The notes under the pieces are model-generated. The model made no database searches. It had not been told where the DNA came from and was given only the letters and a program-made list of their open reading frames with translations. Below, one piece after another: positions 47,234 through 55,604 of a stretch of 64,000 nucleotides of DNA. Origin of the DNA: Calothrix sp. NIES-4101 (lineage in GTDB: Bacteria; Cyanobacteriota; Cyanobacteriia; Cyanobacteriales; Nostocaceae); NCBI GenBank assembly GCA_004296455.1, contig AP018280.1, positions 2,790,001 to 2,854,000 of the forward strand, in the 5' to 3' direction. Numbering within the stretch: the stretch's first letter is position 1; every line of letters begins with the position of its first letter. Both the position numbers and the translations under genes were made by a program.

Positions 47234-48911
47234 GTAGTTTTTCACTCTCCTGCATCAAAAAAGGATTAAGAAGCAACAGGAATGGGGGGATGTTTTATAC
47301 CTTTACGAGCCTGAGTAAGAACCATTGCAATATAACCCCAAGGATCAACTTTTCTGAGACGACAAGTTTCAATGACACTCAAAACAGAGCAGTAAGCTAA
47401 ACTGCCTTCAGTAGTGCGAGTACCATAGCTAATACGTCGAGCAATAACGGCATGTCGTAAAGCCCGTTCAGCCTCATTATTGGTTGCTGGTAATTGCGGA
47501 TGATAAAAACACGCAACCACAGCGTCCCAATCAGCTAAAATTTCTTTTGCTAGAGCCTTTAACTTACTATGCTCTGCAAGCGTAGCCAATCGGCAGACTC
47601 TGTATAGGCGAGCGGGGTGTGAGTCTTTTTCATCTGTATCCCCGTCGCCGATAGCAAGTGTATGTATTAGTTCCCTCAGTTCCTCTAAAAGCCACTGCCC
47701 TAAATCCGCCACTTCTTTATCTACTGCTTCGGTCAAAGCGATCGCTTTACGAATCAGATGAGCTAAACAATGTTGGCGTTTTGGGTAATGACTGTAGGCT
47801 CCATACCCATCAGTTACTAACCATCCCACAAATGCATCACTGATCAACCGCAGTAATTCTTCTTGACGACGACTACCGATGTGGTAAACGGCAATTGTTT
47901 TCGTAATCGCTACCCATAACCACCGATATTTCCCTTTCTCATACCAGGGTGTTTCATCAAGGTGGATTATTTCTGACGATTGCAATTGTTCAATTAATTC
48001 CTCAACGACTGGGGAACAAGCTATTCCTACCTCTCGAATACATCTGTCGATTGTTCCGACTGACAGCGATACACCTACCCAATCGTTCAATAACTCTCTT
48101 ATTTTCGGTCGGGACATACGGTATCGTATTGCAACAGAAGCAATAAACGTTGCCAGCATCGGACCGACAAGTCCATACTCCTGCAAGCTTAAATCTCTGC
48201 TTCTTCCTTCAACTACCGAAACATACCCGACTAAAGGCTTTTCTTTTGTTTGGTGTCCACAGGTGCAAGTCGCCTGATAGTAATGATGAAGCGTACACTT
48301 TACCTCAATTCCAGACTCTAATTTTTCCAGTTCCAATACGTAATAGCCCATGTGGGGTTTTGCTTGTTGGTCTATTTCTAATCCACTGTTACACGATGCA
48401 CAAGTTTTTGGGTAATGGGATATGGTTTGGTTTGGCACTAAGGGTGCTGTCCGCCATATCCCCTTAGCCCCTGGTTGTTTTCCCGGCTTTTTTAGAGCGA
48501 ATCCCTTACTTTTTGGTTTTTCCCTGGATTCGGAAACAACCTTATCTTCTTGCTTTGGTTCTGTTTGTGATTCTGAGTGCGGTGTTTGTTCTTCTTGGTG
48601 TAACCCTGATTTTTCCTTACTTTTGAATTGGTCTGATGATGGGGGTAAGGAACTATTGCTCGAATTTTGCTCTAATTTTTCTAGTTGCTCGACTGCTAGT
48701 TTATGAAGATTTCCCGCAACTTCCACCAATTTCTGCTTGTCCAGAGATTGGAAGTAGTCCCGGTTCATTTGTGCTAAGTCTTCTTTACTCAGTCGGTTCA
48801 TGAGCTTTTGGTTTGCATTGCACAATGATTTTTTACATTACCATATGAACTACACCCCTAGTTTTACCTACACTGCAAACTCTTGTTTTAGGGGGGAAAG
48901 TGAAAAACTAC
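47234..48911 (-). mobile_element. IS66-family insertion sequence, copy 1
   Basis: 1,678 bp. Both ends start GTAGTTTTTCACT (inverted), followed by CTCC at one end and TTCC at the other. The flanking 8 bp AAGTAAGT occurs directly at 47226-47233 and 48912-48919, a perfect target duplication. It carries one transposase gene and lies between modA and modBC. Copy 2 (53927-55604) has the same length and, in all parts read, the same sequence in the opposite orientation. Confidence 0.95.
47266..48801 (-). CDS. IS66-family transposase (copy 1)
   Basis: 511 aa from the ATG at 48801 (a TTG at 48825 would add eight residues). The order is a helical N-terminus (MNRLSKEDLAQMNRDYFQSL), a Ser/Asn-rich SSNSSLPPSSDQFKS stretch typical of IS66 TnpC, and a charged linker. 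A zinc-binding region follows (TCASCNSGLEID, CTCGHQTKE), then the DDE core: IIHLDETPWYEKGKYRWLW, LVTDGYGAYSHYPKRQHCLAHLIRKA and NNEAERALRHAVIARRISYGTRTTEG. It is a single-gene IS66 type without TnpA and TnpB. It appears intact and its product is the same as copy 2. Confidence 0.95.
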   Translation of the reverse strand: MNRLSKEDLAQMNRDYFQSLDKQKLVEVAGNLHKLAVEQLEKLEQNSSNSSLPPSSDQFKSKEKSGLHQEEQTPHSESQTEPKQEDKVVSESREKPKSKGFALKKPGKQPGAKGIWRTAPLVPNQTISHYPKTCASCNSGLEIDQQAKPHMGYYVLELEKLESGIEVKCTLHHYYQATCTCGHQTKEKPLVGYVSVVEGRSRDLSLQEYGLVGPMLATFIASVAIRYRMSRPKIRELLNDWVGVSLSVGTIDRCIREVGIACSPVVEELIEQLQSSEIIHLDETPWYEKGKYRWLWVAITKTIAVYHIGSRRQEELLRLISDAFVGWLVTDGYGAYSHYPKRQHCLAHLIRKAIALTEAVDKEVADLGQWLLEELRELIHTLAIGDGDTDEKDSHPARLYRVCRLATLAEHSKLKALAKEILADWDAVVACFYHPQLPATNNEAERALRHAVIARRISYGTRTTEGSLAYCSVLSVIETCRLRKVDPWGYIAMVLTQARKGIKHPPIPVAS

Positions 48912-48962
48912 AAGTAAGTGCTGGTGCAAAAATATTTATATATTCCGAAAATCTCAAACCCT

Positions 48963-48992
48963 CGTCATTGCGACGTAGGAAGCAATCGCAAT
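48963..48992. repeat. Dispersed GTCATTGCGA-type repeat, short copy
   Basis: It begins CGTCATTGCGACGTAGGA and continues AGCAATCGCAA. It is the same family as the copy at 18337-18391. Confidence 0.6.
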
Positions 48993-49070
48993 ATATATTT
49001 AATTTTGCCTAACTACTTAAAGAAAAGTAAATTACTCCAAAACTAGTCAATAAGTTGAGAATGCCCCAAA

Positions 49071-49865
49071 TTAAGGTAGAAGAAAGCCATTTTTCTTTAA
49101 AATTTCCTGAGATTGCTCTCCCGACAAATACTGGATAAAATTCTTTGCGGCATTCACATTTTTACTTCTCTTCAATACTCCCATAGGGTACTGTATTGGT
49201 GAATGATACTTCTCATCCGCAGCAACTACTGTTTTCACCTTGTTAGATATTTTGGCATCAGTTCGATAAACTAAACCTGCATCCGCATTCCCTGCTTCCA
49301 CAGCAGCTAAAACTTGTCGGACGTTGTTGGCATAGACAAACTTCGCCTTTATTTTGTTGTAAATACCCAACTTTTTGAGAACTTCTTCTGCATATTGTCC
49401 TGCGGGAACACTCCTAGGTTCACCGATCGCAATTTTCTTAATATTATCCCGCGTCAAATTAAAGAAACTCGTAACGCCCGTTACACTTTTCGGCACAATT
49501 AAAACTAGGCGATTCTTTGCCAACACTCCGCGAGTACCTGCAACCAGTTGTCCCGACTGTTCTAAAGTGTCCACCTGCCTTTTCCCAGCCGAAATAAATA
49601 CATCTACTGGTGCACCTTGTTGGATTTGTTGTAGCAATGCCCCCGAAGCCCCAAAATTATATTTGATCGTGGCTCCTGGATTGCTTTGTTTATAAGCAGT
49701 GTTAATTTCCTCCATCACATCTTTCAAACTTGCAGCCGCAGAGACTAACACAGTCCCATTTGATTGCGCCACAACATTTGAGGAAGGCAAAAATGATAAA
49801 CTAAGAGTCAGCAACAAGCTGGCAACTGCTGCACCAATAAAGGCAAAAAGTTGTCTTCTTTTCAT
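49071..49865 (-). CDS. modA: Molybdate-binding protein ModA
   Basis: 264 aa from the ATG at 49865; an ATG at 49895 adds ten residues. The signal sequence is MKRRQLFAFIGAAVASLLLTLSLSF. The mature protein has VLVSAAASLKDVMEEINTAYKQSNPGATIKYNFGASGALLQQIQQGAPVDVFISA, characteristic of the ModA/WtpA binders, and DAGLVYRTDAK near the end. It delivers molybdate (or tungstate) to ModBC. In related cyanobacteria modA lies directly before modBC; here both are on the minus strand but IS66 copy 1 now separates them. Its upstream region is shared with the divergent RHH-Mop gene, which may regulate both. Confidence 0.93.
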   Translation of the reverse strand: MKRRQLFAFIGAAVASLLLTLSLSFLPSSNVVAQSNGTVLVSAAASLKDVMEEINTAYKQSNPGATIKYNFGASGALLQQIQQGAPVDVFISAGKRQVDTLEQSGQLVAGTRGVLAKNRLVLIVPKSVTGVTSFFNLTRDNIKKIAIGEPRSVPAGQYAEEVLKKLGIYNKIKAKFVYANNVRQVLAAVEAGNADAGLVYRTDAKISNKVKTVVAADEKYHSPIQYPMGVLKRSKNVNAAKNFIQYLSGEQSQEILKKNGFLLP

Positions 49866-49918
49866 ATGAAACCTGCTAATGGGAAAATTTTTCATAAAAT
49901 TGACCGTTGATAGTATCG

Positions 49919-49955
49919 TACCAACTTTTTACCTACTTACCAAGATATTTGGTAA
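49919..49955. promoter_or_regulatory. Candidate operator between modA and the RHH-Mop gene
   Basis: A TACCAACTTT box (49919-49928) is followed by a perfect 7-5-7 palindrome TTACCAA-GATAT-TTGGTAA (49937-49955) that ends 5 bp before the RHH-Mop start codon. The same TACCAACTTT and TTGGTAA/TTTACCA elements recur in front of the porin at 50677-50721. Binding at this place would occlude the RHH-Mop ribosome site and promoter, and possibly the modA promoter. Confidence 0.55.
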
Positions 49956-49960
49956 TATTT

Positions 49961-50422
49961 ATGCCAAGAAAAGAACAAGGATGGATTACTTTTCAAACAT
50001 CGGATGAAGAACGCAAAGTGCTGGAAGAGTTTTGCCAGCAGTCACAGCGTACTAAAACCGAGATATTAAGGGAGTTTGTACGTAGTCTCAGTGACAAAGA
50101 AGCACCAACTCCATCGTTACCAACTAAGCACACAAAAAAGCAGCAGGTGCAAACGCCCACTGAAGTAGAGGCTCAACTCCCAGAAATGGAAATTCATTTG
50201 ACCAAAAAACCTCTGAAAATTAGTTCGCGCAATGTTCTTAAGGGTGTTGTTACAAAAGTAGTTGCTGGAGCGGTTAACAGCGAAGTCACATTAGAAATAA
50301 CCCATAAAGTCAAGTTAACTTCTGTTATTACCCAAGTTTCAGCCGAAGAACTCGAACTTGCGGTTGGGGAAGAAGCCTACGCCGTGATTAAATCTACAGA
50401 TATTGCGATCGCGAAGGAATAA
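49961..50422 (+). CDS. Ribbon-helix-helix / Mop (molbindin) fusion protein
   Basis: 153 aa from the ATG at 49961, chosen over an upstream non-ATG start at 49907 because the folded part starts here. Residues 1-48 look like a ribbon-helix-helix DNA-binding unit (GWITFQTSDEERKVLEEFC, then TKTEILREFVRSLSD). A polar linker follows (about 50-78). Residues about 82-150 are a molbindin (Mop/TOBE) domain: KISSRNVLKGVVTKVVAGAVNSEVTLEI, TSVITQVSAEELELAVGEEAYAVIKSTDIAIA. Mop domains bind molybdate or tungstate. By analogy with ModE (wHTH plus Mop), I infer a molybdate-responsive repressor or regulator; VnfR-type repressors of Anabaena variabilis may be relatives. It is divergent from modA. It could instead be a molybdate storage protein. 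Confidence 0.78.
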   Translation: MPRKEQGWITFQTSDEERKVLEEFCQQSQRTKTEILREFVRSLSDKEAPTPSLPTKHTKKQQVQTPTEVEAQLPEMEIHLTKKPLKISSRNVLKGVVTKVVAGAVNSEVTLEITHKVKLTSVITQVSAEELELAVGEEAYAVIKSTDIAIAKE

Positions 50423-50676
50423 ACCCATAATGGTTATTAGCTTTGCTATCAAGTTATGATAATTTGGTGCTATTTTTGTCAGTATTTGTGAAGTCTATCT
50501 AAATATTTAATACATTCACTCCCCTACTTGAGCTTGTACTGAAATGACATAATACCCTCCCTTCTATATGTCCATAGCCAAGTAGGGAATTTTTGACAAT
50601 TTTCTTTCTGCGACTCTCTGCTAACGTGCAGATTACATAGGAAGGGCAAAAATTGAGTGTTCAATCATACACTTTT

Positions 50677-50721
50677 CCAACTTAATTGGTAATATATTAT
50701 TGTTTACCAGTAAAGTTGGTA
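50677..50721. promoter_or_regulatory. Candidate operator upstream of the OprB porin
   Basis: A nested palindrome: CCAACTT-AA-TTGGTAA on the left and TTTACCA-GTA-AAGTTGG on the right, separated by about 10 bp of AT. The right arm contains TACCAACTTT on the minus strand, identical to the box in front of the RHH-Mop gene. It lies 22 bp upstream of the porin start. Confidence 0.55.
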
Positions 50722-50742
50722 TAGTTTTTAGGTGTGAGAAAA

Positions 50743-52620
50743 ATGTCTAAATTGTTACGCAATCCCTTGTGGATAGTGCCGTTTTTGCTTGTATCTGGTT
50801 TTGCAGAGATGAGGATGGCATCAGCGAATCCAGTATTAAATTCGACAGATAATCAAAAAGAAATTGAGAAAGAAGTTGAGAAAGAAATAAAACATGAGAC
50901 AGAAGTTACTCAATTGCGAATAAGCGATCGCTCACTTCCCAAAACATCCGAAGATATTAATATTGACACTGGCAATTCACTGCAACAGCCAGATGACACT
51001 TCTATGCCACAGGTGACATCAGTATCACAACTAAGTGATGTAAAACCTACTGACTGGGCATTCCAAGCATTGCAATCATTGGTAGAACGTTATGGTTGCA
51101 TAGCTGGTTATCCGAATGGAACATATCGCGGTAGTCGTGCGATGACTCGGTATGAATTTGCAGCTGGGTTAAATGCTTGTTTGGAAAGAGTTAATGAATT
51201 GATTGCCACTGGCACTGCCGATTTGGTAAGGAAAGAAGATTTTGAAACTATACGTAAACTATCTGAAGAATTTGCCGATGGACTCACTGAACTGCGTGGC
51301 AGAATTGACCTATTAGAACAAAGAACCGCCGTTTTGGAAAGTCAGCAATTTTCCAACACTACCAAATTACAAGCAGAGGTGATAGTTAGTCTTGGTGGTG
51401 TATTTGGTGGGGACAGAGCGCTTAACTCTGATCAATGGCGCAATATCGAAGCTGCCACAACTCCCGCGCAAAGGGAAGCCAGAAAAACAACTGCATTTGG
51501 TGCTGCTGGTTCACGCTTGCAAGATAATACAATTTTGAGCGATCGCATTCGCGTGAACTTAGTTTCTAGCTTCACTGGTAAAGACCAATTGTTTACCAGG
51601 CTGGAAGCCAATAACACTACAGCTTTTAGTGGCGCTGTCACGGGTACAAACATGACACGTACATCTTGGGATGGCGACAATGGGAATGATGTTGTCATGG
51701 GTAAATTGTTTTATCGTTTCCCGGTTGGTGACAAAATCAATGTCATAGTGGATGCGATCGGTGGAGAATTCTACGACAATTTCAATACAGTTAACCCCCT
51801 ATTGTCCTCCACTCCCGTTGGTTCCTTGTCTCGCTTCGGTCGTTTCTCCCCTATTTACCGCGCTAGCAATACTGGTTCAGCCCAAAATATCGGTTCTGGT
51901 GTCAGTGCCATCTTTAAAATTAGCGACCAAATCACCTTATCCGGTGGTTATCTTGCCAGACGAGGAAACGATCCCACATCCGGTAGAGGCTTATTTGATG
52001 GCAGTTACGGAACTTTAGCACAATTAGCATTTCAGCCCAACAAAGATGCAACTCTGGCATTAACCTATGCCCATTCATATCTGAGCGGTGCTGCTGGTGA
52101 TGTTACGGTTTCTGGTAGTTATGGAAGTGCTTTTGCAAACACACCCTTTGGTTCAGCGATCGCTACTTCTGCCAATCACTACGGTGTTCAAGCAAGTTAC
52201 CGTTTCCATCACAAATTTATGCTTTCCGGGTGGGGTGGATATACTCAGGCAACAGCAGAAGTCAGTTCTGGTACAAATTCAACGACAAATCAAGTCAACA
52301 AAGGTGATAAAGCTGATATTTGGAACTGGGCTGTGACTCTGGCATTTCCTGACTTGGGTAAAAAAGGTAACTTAGGTGGCATTATTTTTGGTCAACCACC
52401 AAAGGTAACAAGTAATGATTTTGGCTCCACTATCTTGACTCCCACAAGTGCGCGTCGAAAAGATGCTGATACTTCATTTCATCTTGAGGCATTGTATCGC
52501 TATCAAGTCAATCCCAATCTTTCGATTACACCGGGTTTGATTGTGATATTCAATCCAGAACATAATAGCAATAACGACACAATATATACAGGAGTTATTC
52601 GTACTACTTTCCGGTTTTAA
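50743..52620 (+). CDS. SLH-domain OprB-type outer membrane porin
   Basis: 625 aa from the ATG at 50743 (an in-frame GTG lies three codons upstream). Signal peptide: LLRNPLWIVPFLLVSGFAEMRMASA. A charged low-complexity stretch and an S-layer homology domain follow (about 105-165: VSQLSDVKPTDWAFQALQSLVERYGCIAGYPNGTYRGSRAMTRYEFAAGLNACLERV). A coiled coil (about 180-215: LTELRGRIDLLEQRTAVLES) leads into a beta barrel ending in VIRTTFRF, the C-terminal Phe signature. This is the major porin type of cyanobacteria, binding peptidoglycan or pyruvylated polymer through SLH. It is next to the RHH-Mop gene and shares its operator-like palindrome, so it may be regulated with molybdate transport. The permeating solute is not known. 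Confidence 0.92.
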   Translation: MSKLLRNPLWIVPFLLVSGFAEMRMASANPVLNSTDNQKEIEKEVEKEIKHETEVTQLRISDRSLPKTSEDINIDTGNSLQQPDDTSMPQVTSVSQLSDVKPTDWAFQALQSLVERYGCIAGYPNGTYRGSRAMTRYEFAAGLNACLERVNELIATGTADLVRKEDFETIRKLSEEFADGLTELRGRIDLLEQRTAVLESQQFSNTTKLQAEVIVSLGGVFGGDRALNSDQWRNIEAATTPAQREARKTTAFGAAGSRLQDNTILSDRIRVNLVSSFTGKDQLFTRLEANNTTAFSGAVTGTNMTRTSWDGDNGNDVVMGKLFYRFPVGDKINVIVDAIGGEFYDNFNTVNPLLSSTPVGSLSRFGRFSPIYRASNTGSAQNIGSGVSAIFKISDQITLSGGYLARRGNDPTSGRGLFDGSYGTLAQLAFQPNKDATLALTYAHSYLSGAAGDVTVSGSYGSAFANTPFGSAIATSANHYGVQASYRFHHKFMLSGWGGYTQATAEVSSGTNSTTNQVNKGDKADIWNWAVTLAFPDLGKKGNLGGIIFGQPPKVTSNDFGSTILTPTSARRKDADTSFHLEALYRYQVNPNLSITPGLIVIFNPEHNSNNDTIYTGVIRTTFRF

Positions 52621-52626
52621 ATATTT

Positions 52627-52693
52627 TTGGAGGGGACTTGGGGGTTTGGGGGAGAATCCCCCAAATCTTGGTTCTCAACAAATCGATTGACTG
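52627..52693 (+). repeat. Dispersed repeat with GGGGGAGAATCCCCC core, copy 2
   Basis: It begins TTGGAGGGGACTTGGGGG, carries the hairpin TTTGGGGGAGAATCCCCCAAA and ends TTCTCAACAAATCGATTGACTG. Copy 1 is on the opposite strand at 45225-45282. It lies just after the porin gene and may terminate its transcript. Confidence 0.7.
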
Positions 52694-52792
52694 ATCACCT
52701 TAACTGAACCGTATTGCTTTAACTCCTACTTCTGATGCAATGAGCGATCGCAGAATTAAAACAGAAATAAATCAACCTAACTAAATTTACAC

Positions 52793-53518
52793 TTAGAATG
52801 TAAATGTAGTCCGCAGTACGCCGACTGTAGTTGTATCGTTACGACTATTGCCTTCGGGATTGAACAGGACAAATGCACCCGGAGTAATGCTAATGTTGTC
52901 GCTGACTTTGAATTTGTAATAAGCCTCTAAATGGTAGGGAGTTTCCCGATCAACTCCTGCTGCTGCTGCTAATTGGGCATCACCATCAGCTTCAGTACGA
53001 TATAGTGGTTGACCAAAAATTATCCCAGCCGTATTACCATTTTTAATCAAATCGCGGAAGTGCAAGCCCACCATCCAACTAGTGAAGGTAGTCGAAGCAT
53101 TGACACGACTCGAAGAGTCTTCGACGAAAATTGCTGCACCATAACCAGAAAGGGTTATTTTGGGTGAAAAGCGAAAGTTAACCGTACCACCAACGGAATT
53201 TAGTTTGACGGGAATTCCTAAATTACCCGTTGCCAAACCTAAAGCATTGGTATCGTTGGCAATCAATCCGGTTCCTAAAATATTGATTTCGTGGTAGCTA
53301 TTGGCGTAATTCAAACCAATATCAATAGCATCGCTAGGTTTAAATGTCAGTTGGGCTGCGATAACCGTACTGCCACCAAATAGACCAGAACCAAGGGGAG
53401 TGGTAGATACTCCAGGAAGTAAATCGGGTTCACTGCGAGGAATATTGGCGTTAACGCTACCGTAAAGTGCGCGAATATCAAAGCTTTTCGAGGGAGTGAA
53501 GATAAATCCAGCAGCAGA
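52793..53518 (-). pseudogene. OprB-type porin remnant (C-terminal part)
   Basis: The frame reads from AGFIFTPSKSFDIRALYGSV near 53518 through FKPSDAIDIGLNYANSYHEI and LEAYYKFKVSDNISITPGAFVLFNP to VLRTTFTF at 52793. This is the last 240 or so codons of a porin barrel similar to, but clearly different from, the intact porin at 50743. A TAA stop interrupts the frame just upstream (53525-53527). No signal peptide, SLH or coiled-coil part follows it. It is therefore an N-terminally truncated gene, probably an old deletion rather than the result of the nearby IS66. Confidence 0.82.
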
Positions 53519-53842
53519 GCATTTTTATATTGGTTCAGAAGGGAAAAAAACCTTCGCCTCAGATACTTAGATTAACTAAAGTGTAAATATTAGCACAGAA
53601 AGAAACATTAACAGCCTTGGGAGCAATTGAAAATCCTTAACTGCCAAACTAAACTTCTAATTATTTGCTTTTTGGGCTTATATAATTTAGCTACATATCA
53701 GATGAACGAGCGCCCCATACCCTTAAGTCATAGGACGCTCAATCATTAATTAATCATTTCTCGTTTTCCAACTCATTTGGTTCAAGAATTGAGCAAATTT
53801 TCACTTTGATTTAGCATTCCTAAAATCAAGAACTATTAATAA
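53519..53842. other. Spacer between porin remnant and interrupted OMP gene
   Basis: About 320 bp, AT-rich, no gene. A weak hairpin at about 53706-53738 (GAGCGCCC / GGACGCTC arms) may be the terminator of the minus-strand OMP gene. Confidence 0.35.
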
Positions 53843-53926
53843 CTAGAAACGCCAACCTACACCTGTTTGTAAGCTAAGGGCATCACCATTACTATTTTCA
53901 TAAGCATCAATCGCCCACTTGGCATC

Positions 53927-55604
53927 GTAGTTTTTCACTTTCCCCCCTAAAACAAGAGTTTGCAGTGTAGGTAAAACTAGGGGTGTAGTTCATATGGTAA
54001 TGTAAAAAATCATTGTGCAATGCAAACCAAAAGCTCATGAACCGACTGAGTAAAGAAGACTTAGCACAAATGAACCGGGACTACTTCCAATCTCTGGACA
54101 AGCAGAAATTGGTGGAAGTTGCGGGAAATCTTCATAAACTAGCAGTCGAGCAACTAGAAAAATTAGAGCAAAATTCGAGCAATAGTTCCTTACCCCCATC
54201 ATCAGACCAATTCAAAAGTAAGGAAAAATCAGGGTTACACCAAGAAGAACAAACACCGCACTCAGAATCACAAACAGAACCAAAGCAAGAAGATAAGGTT
54301 GTTTCCGAATCCAGGGAAAAACCAAAAAGTAAGGGATTCGCTCTAAAAAAGCCGGGAAAACAACCAGGGGCTAAGGGGATATGGCGGACAGCACCCTTAG
54401 TGCCAAACCAAACCATATCCCATTACCCAAAAACTTGTGCATCGTGTAACAGTGGATTAGAAATAGACCAACAAGCAAAACCCCACATGGGCTATTACGT
54501 ATTGGAACTGGAAAAATTAGAGTCTGGAATTGAGGTAAAGTGTACGCTTCATCATTACTATCAGGCGACTTGCACCTGTGGACACCAAACAAAAGAAAAG
54601 CCTTTAGTCGGGTATGTTTCGGTAGTTGAAGGAAGAAGCAGAGATTTAAGCTTGCAGGAGTATGGACTTGTCGGTCCGATGCTGGCAACGTTTATTGCTT
54701 CTGTTGCAATACGATACCGTATGTCCCGACCGAAAATAAGAGAGTTATTGAACGATTGGGTAGGTGTATCGCTGTCAGTCGGAACAATCGACAGATGTAT
54801 TCGAGAGGTAGGAATAGCTTGTTCCCCAGTCGTTGAGGAATTAATTGAACAATTGCAATCGTCAGAAATAATCCACCTTGATGAAACACCCTGGTATGAG
54901 AAAGGGAAATATCGGTGGTTATGGGTAGCGATTACGAAAACAATTGCCGTTTACCACATCGGTAGTCGTCGTCAAGAAGAATTACTGCGGTTGATCAGTG
55001 ATGCATTTGTGGGATGGTTAGTAACTGATGGGTATGGAGCCTACAGTCATTACCCAAAACGCCAACATTGTTTAGCTCATCTGATTCGTAAAGCGATCGC
55101 TTTGACCGAAGCAGTAGATAAAGAAGTGGCGGATTTAGGGCAGTGGCTTTTAGAGGAACTGAGGGAACTAATACATACACTTGCTATCGGCGACGGGGAT
55201 ACAGATGAAAAAGACTCACACCCCGCTCGCCTATACAGAGTCTGCCGATTGGCTACGCTTGCAGAGCATAGTAAGTTAAAGGCTCTAGCAAAAGAAATTT
55301 TAGCTGATTGGGACGCTGTGGTTGCGTGTTTTTATCATCCGCAATTACCAGCAACCAATAATGAGGCTGAACGGGCTTTACGACATGCCGTTATTGCTCG
55401 ACGTATTAGCTATGGTACTCGCACTACTGAAGGCAGTTTAGCTTACTGCTCTGTTTTGAGTGTCATTGAAACTTGTCGTCTCAGAAAAGTTGATCCTTGG
55501 GGTTATATTGCAATGGTTCTTACTCAGGCTCGTAAAGGTATAAAACATCCCCCCATTCCTGTTGCTTCTTAATCCTTTTTTGATGCAGGAGAGTGAAAAA
55601 CTAC
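53927..55604 (+). mobile_element. IS66-family insertion sequence, copy 2
   Basis: 1,678 bp, with the same ends as copy 1 (GTAGTTTTTCACT, inverted). The 8-bp target duplication TTGGCATC is intact on both sides (53919-53926 and 55605-55612). It is opposite in orientation to copy 1. The duplication differs from that of copy 1, so the two inserted separately and do not form a composite transposon. Confidence 0.95.
54037..55572 (+). CDS. IS66-family transposase (copy 2)
   Basis: 511 aa from the ATG at 54037; an upstream TTG at 54013 would extend it by eight. The predicted product is the same as that of copy 1 (47266-48801). It has the Ser/Asn-rich N-terminal stretch, zinc-binding Cys pairs, and DDE motifs LDETPWYEKG, TDGYGAYSHY and NNEAERALRH. 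It is presumably active or recently active, given two indistinguishable copies with intact target duplications within 7 kb. Confidence 0.95.
   Translation: MNRLSKEDLAQMNRDYFQSLDKQKLVEVAGNLHKLAVEQLEKLEQNSSNSSLPPSSDQFKSKEKSGLHQEEQTPHSESQTEPKQEDKVVSESREKPKSKGFALKKPGKQPGAKGIWRTAPLVPNQTISHYPKTCASCNSGLEIDQQAKPHMGYYVLELEKLESGIEVKCTLHHYYQATCTCGHQTKEKPLVGYVSVVEGRSRDLSLQEYGLVGPMLATFIASVAIRYRMSRPKIRELLNDWVGVSLSVGTIDRCIREVGIACSPVVEELIEQLQSSEIIHLDETPWYEKGKYRWLWVAITKTIAVYHIGSRRQEELLRLISDAFVGWLVTDGYGAYSHYPKRQHCLAHLIRKAIALTEAVDKEVADLGQWLLEELRELIHTLAIGDGDTDEKDSHPARLYRVCRLATLAEHSKLKALAKEILADWDAVVACFYHPQLPATNNEAERALRHAVIARRISYGTRTTEGSLAYCSVLSVIETCRLRKVDPWGYIAMVLTQARKGIKHPPIPVAS

Noticed and set aside
47234-55604. 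Composite transposon formed by the two IS66 copies
   Set aside because: Each copy has its own perfect 8-bp duplication (AAGTAAGT and TTGGCATC), so they inserted independently.
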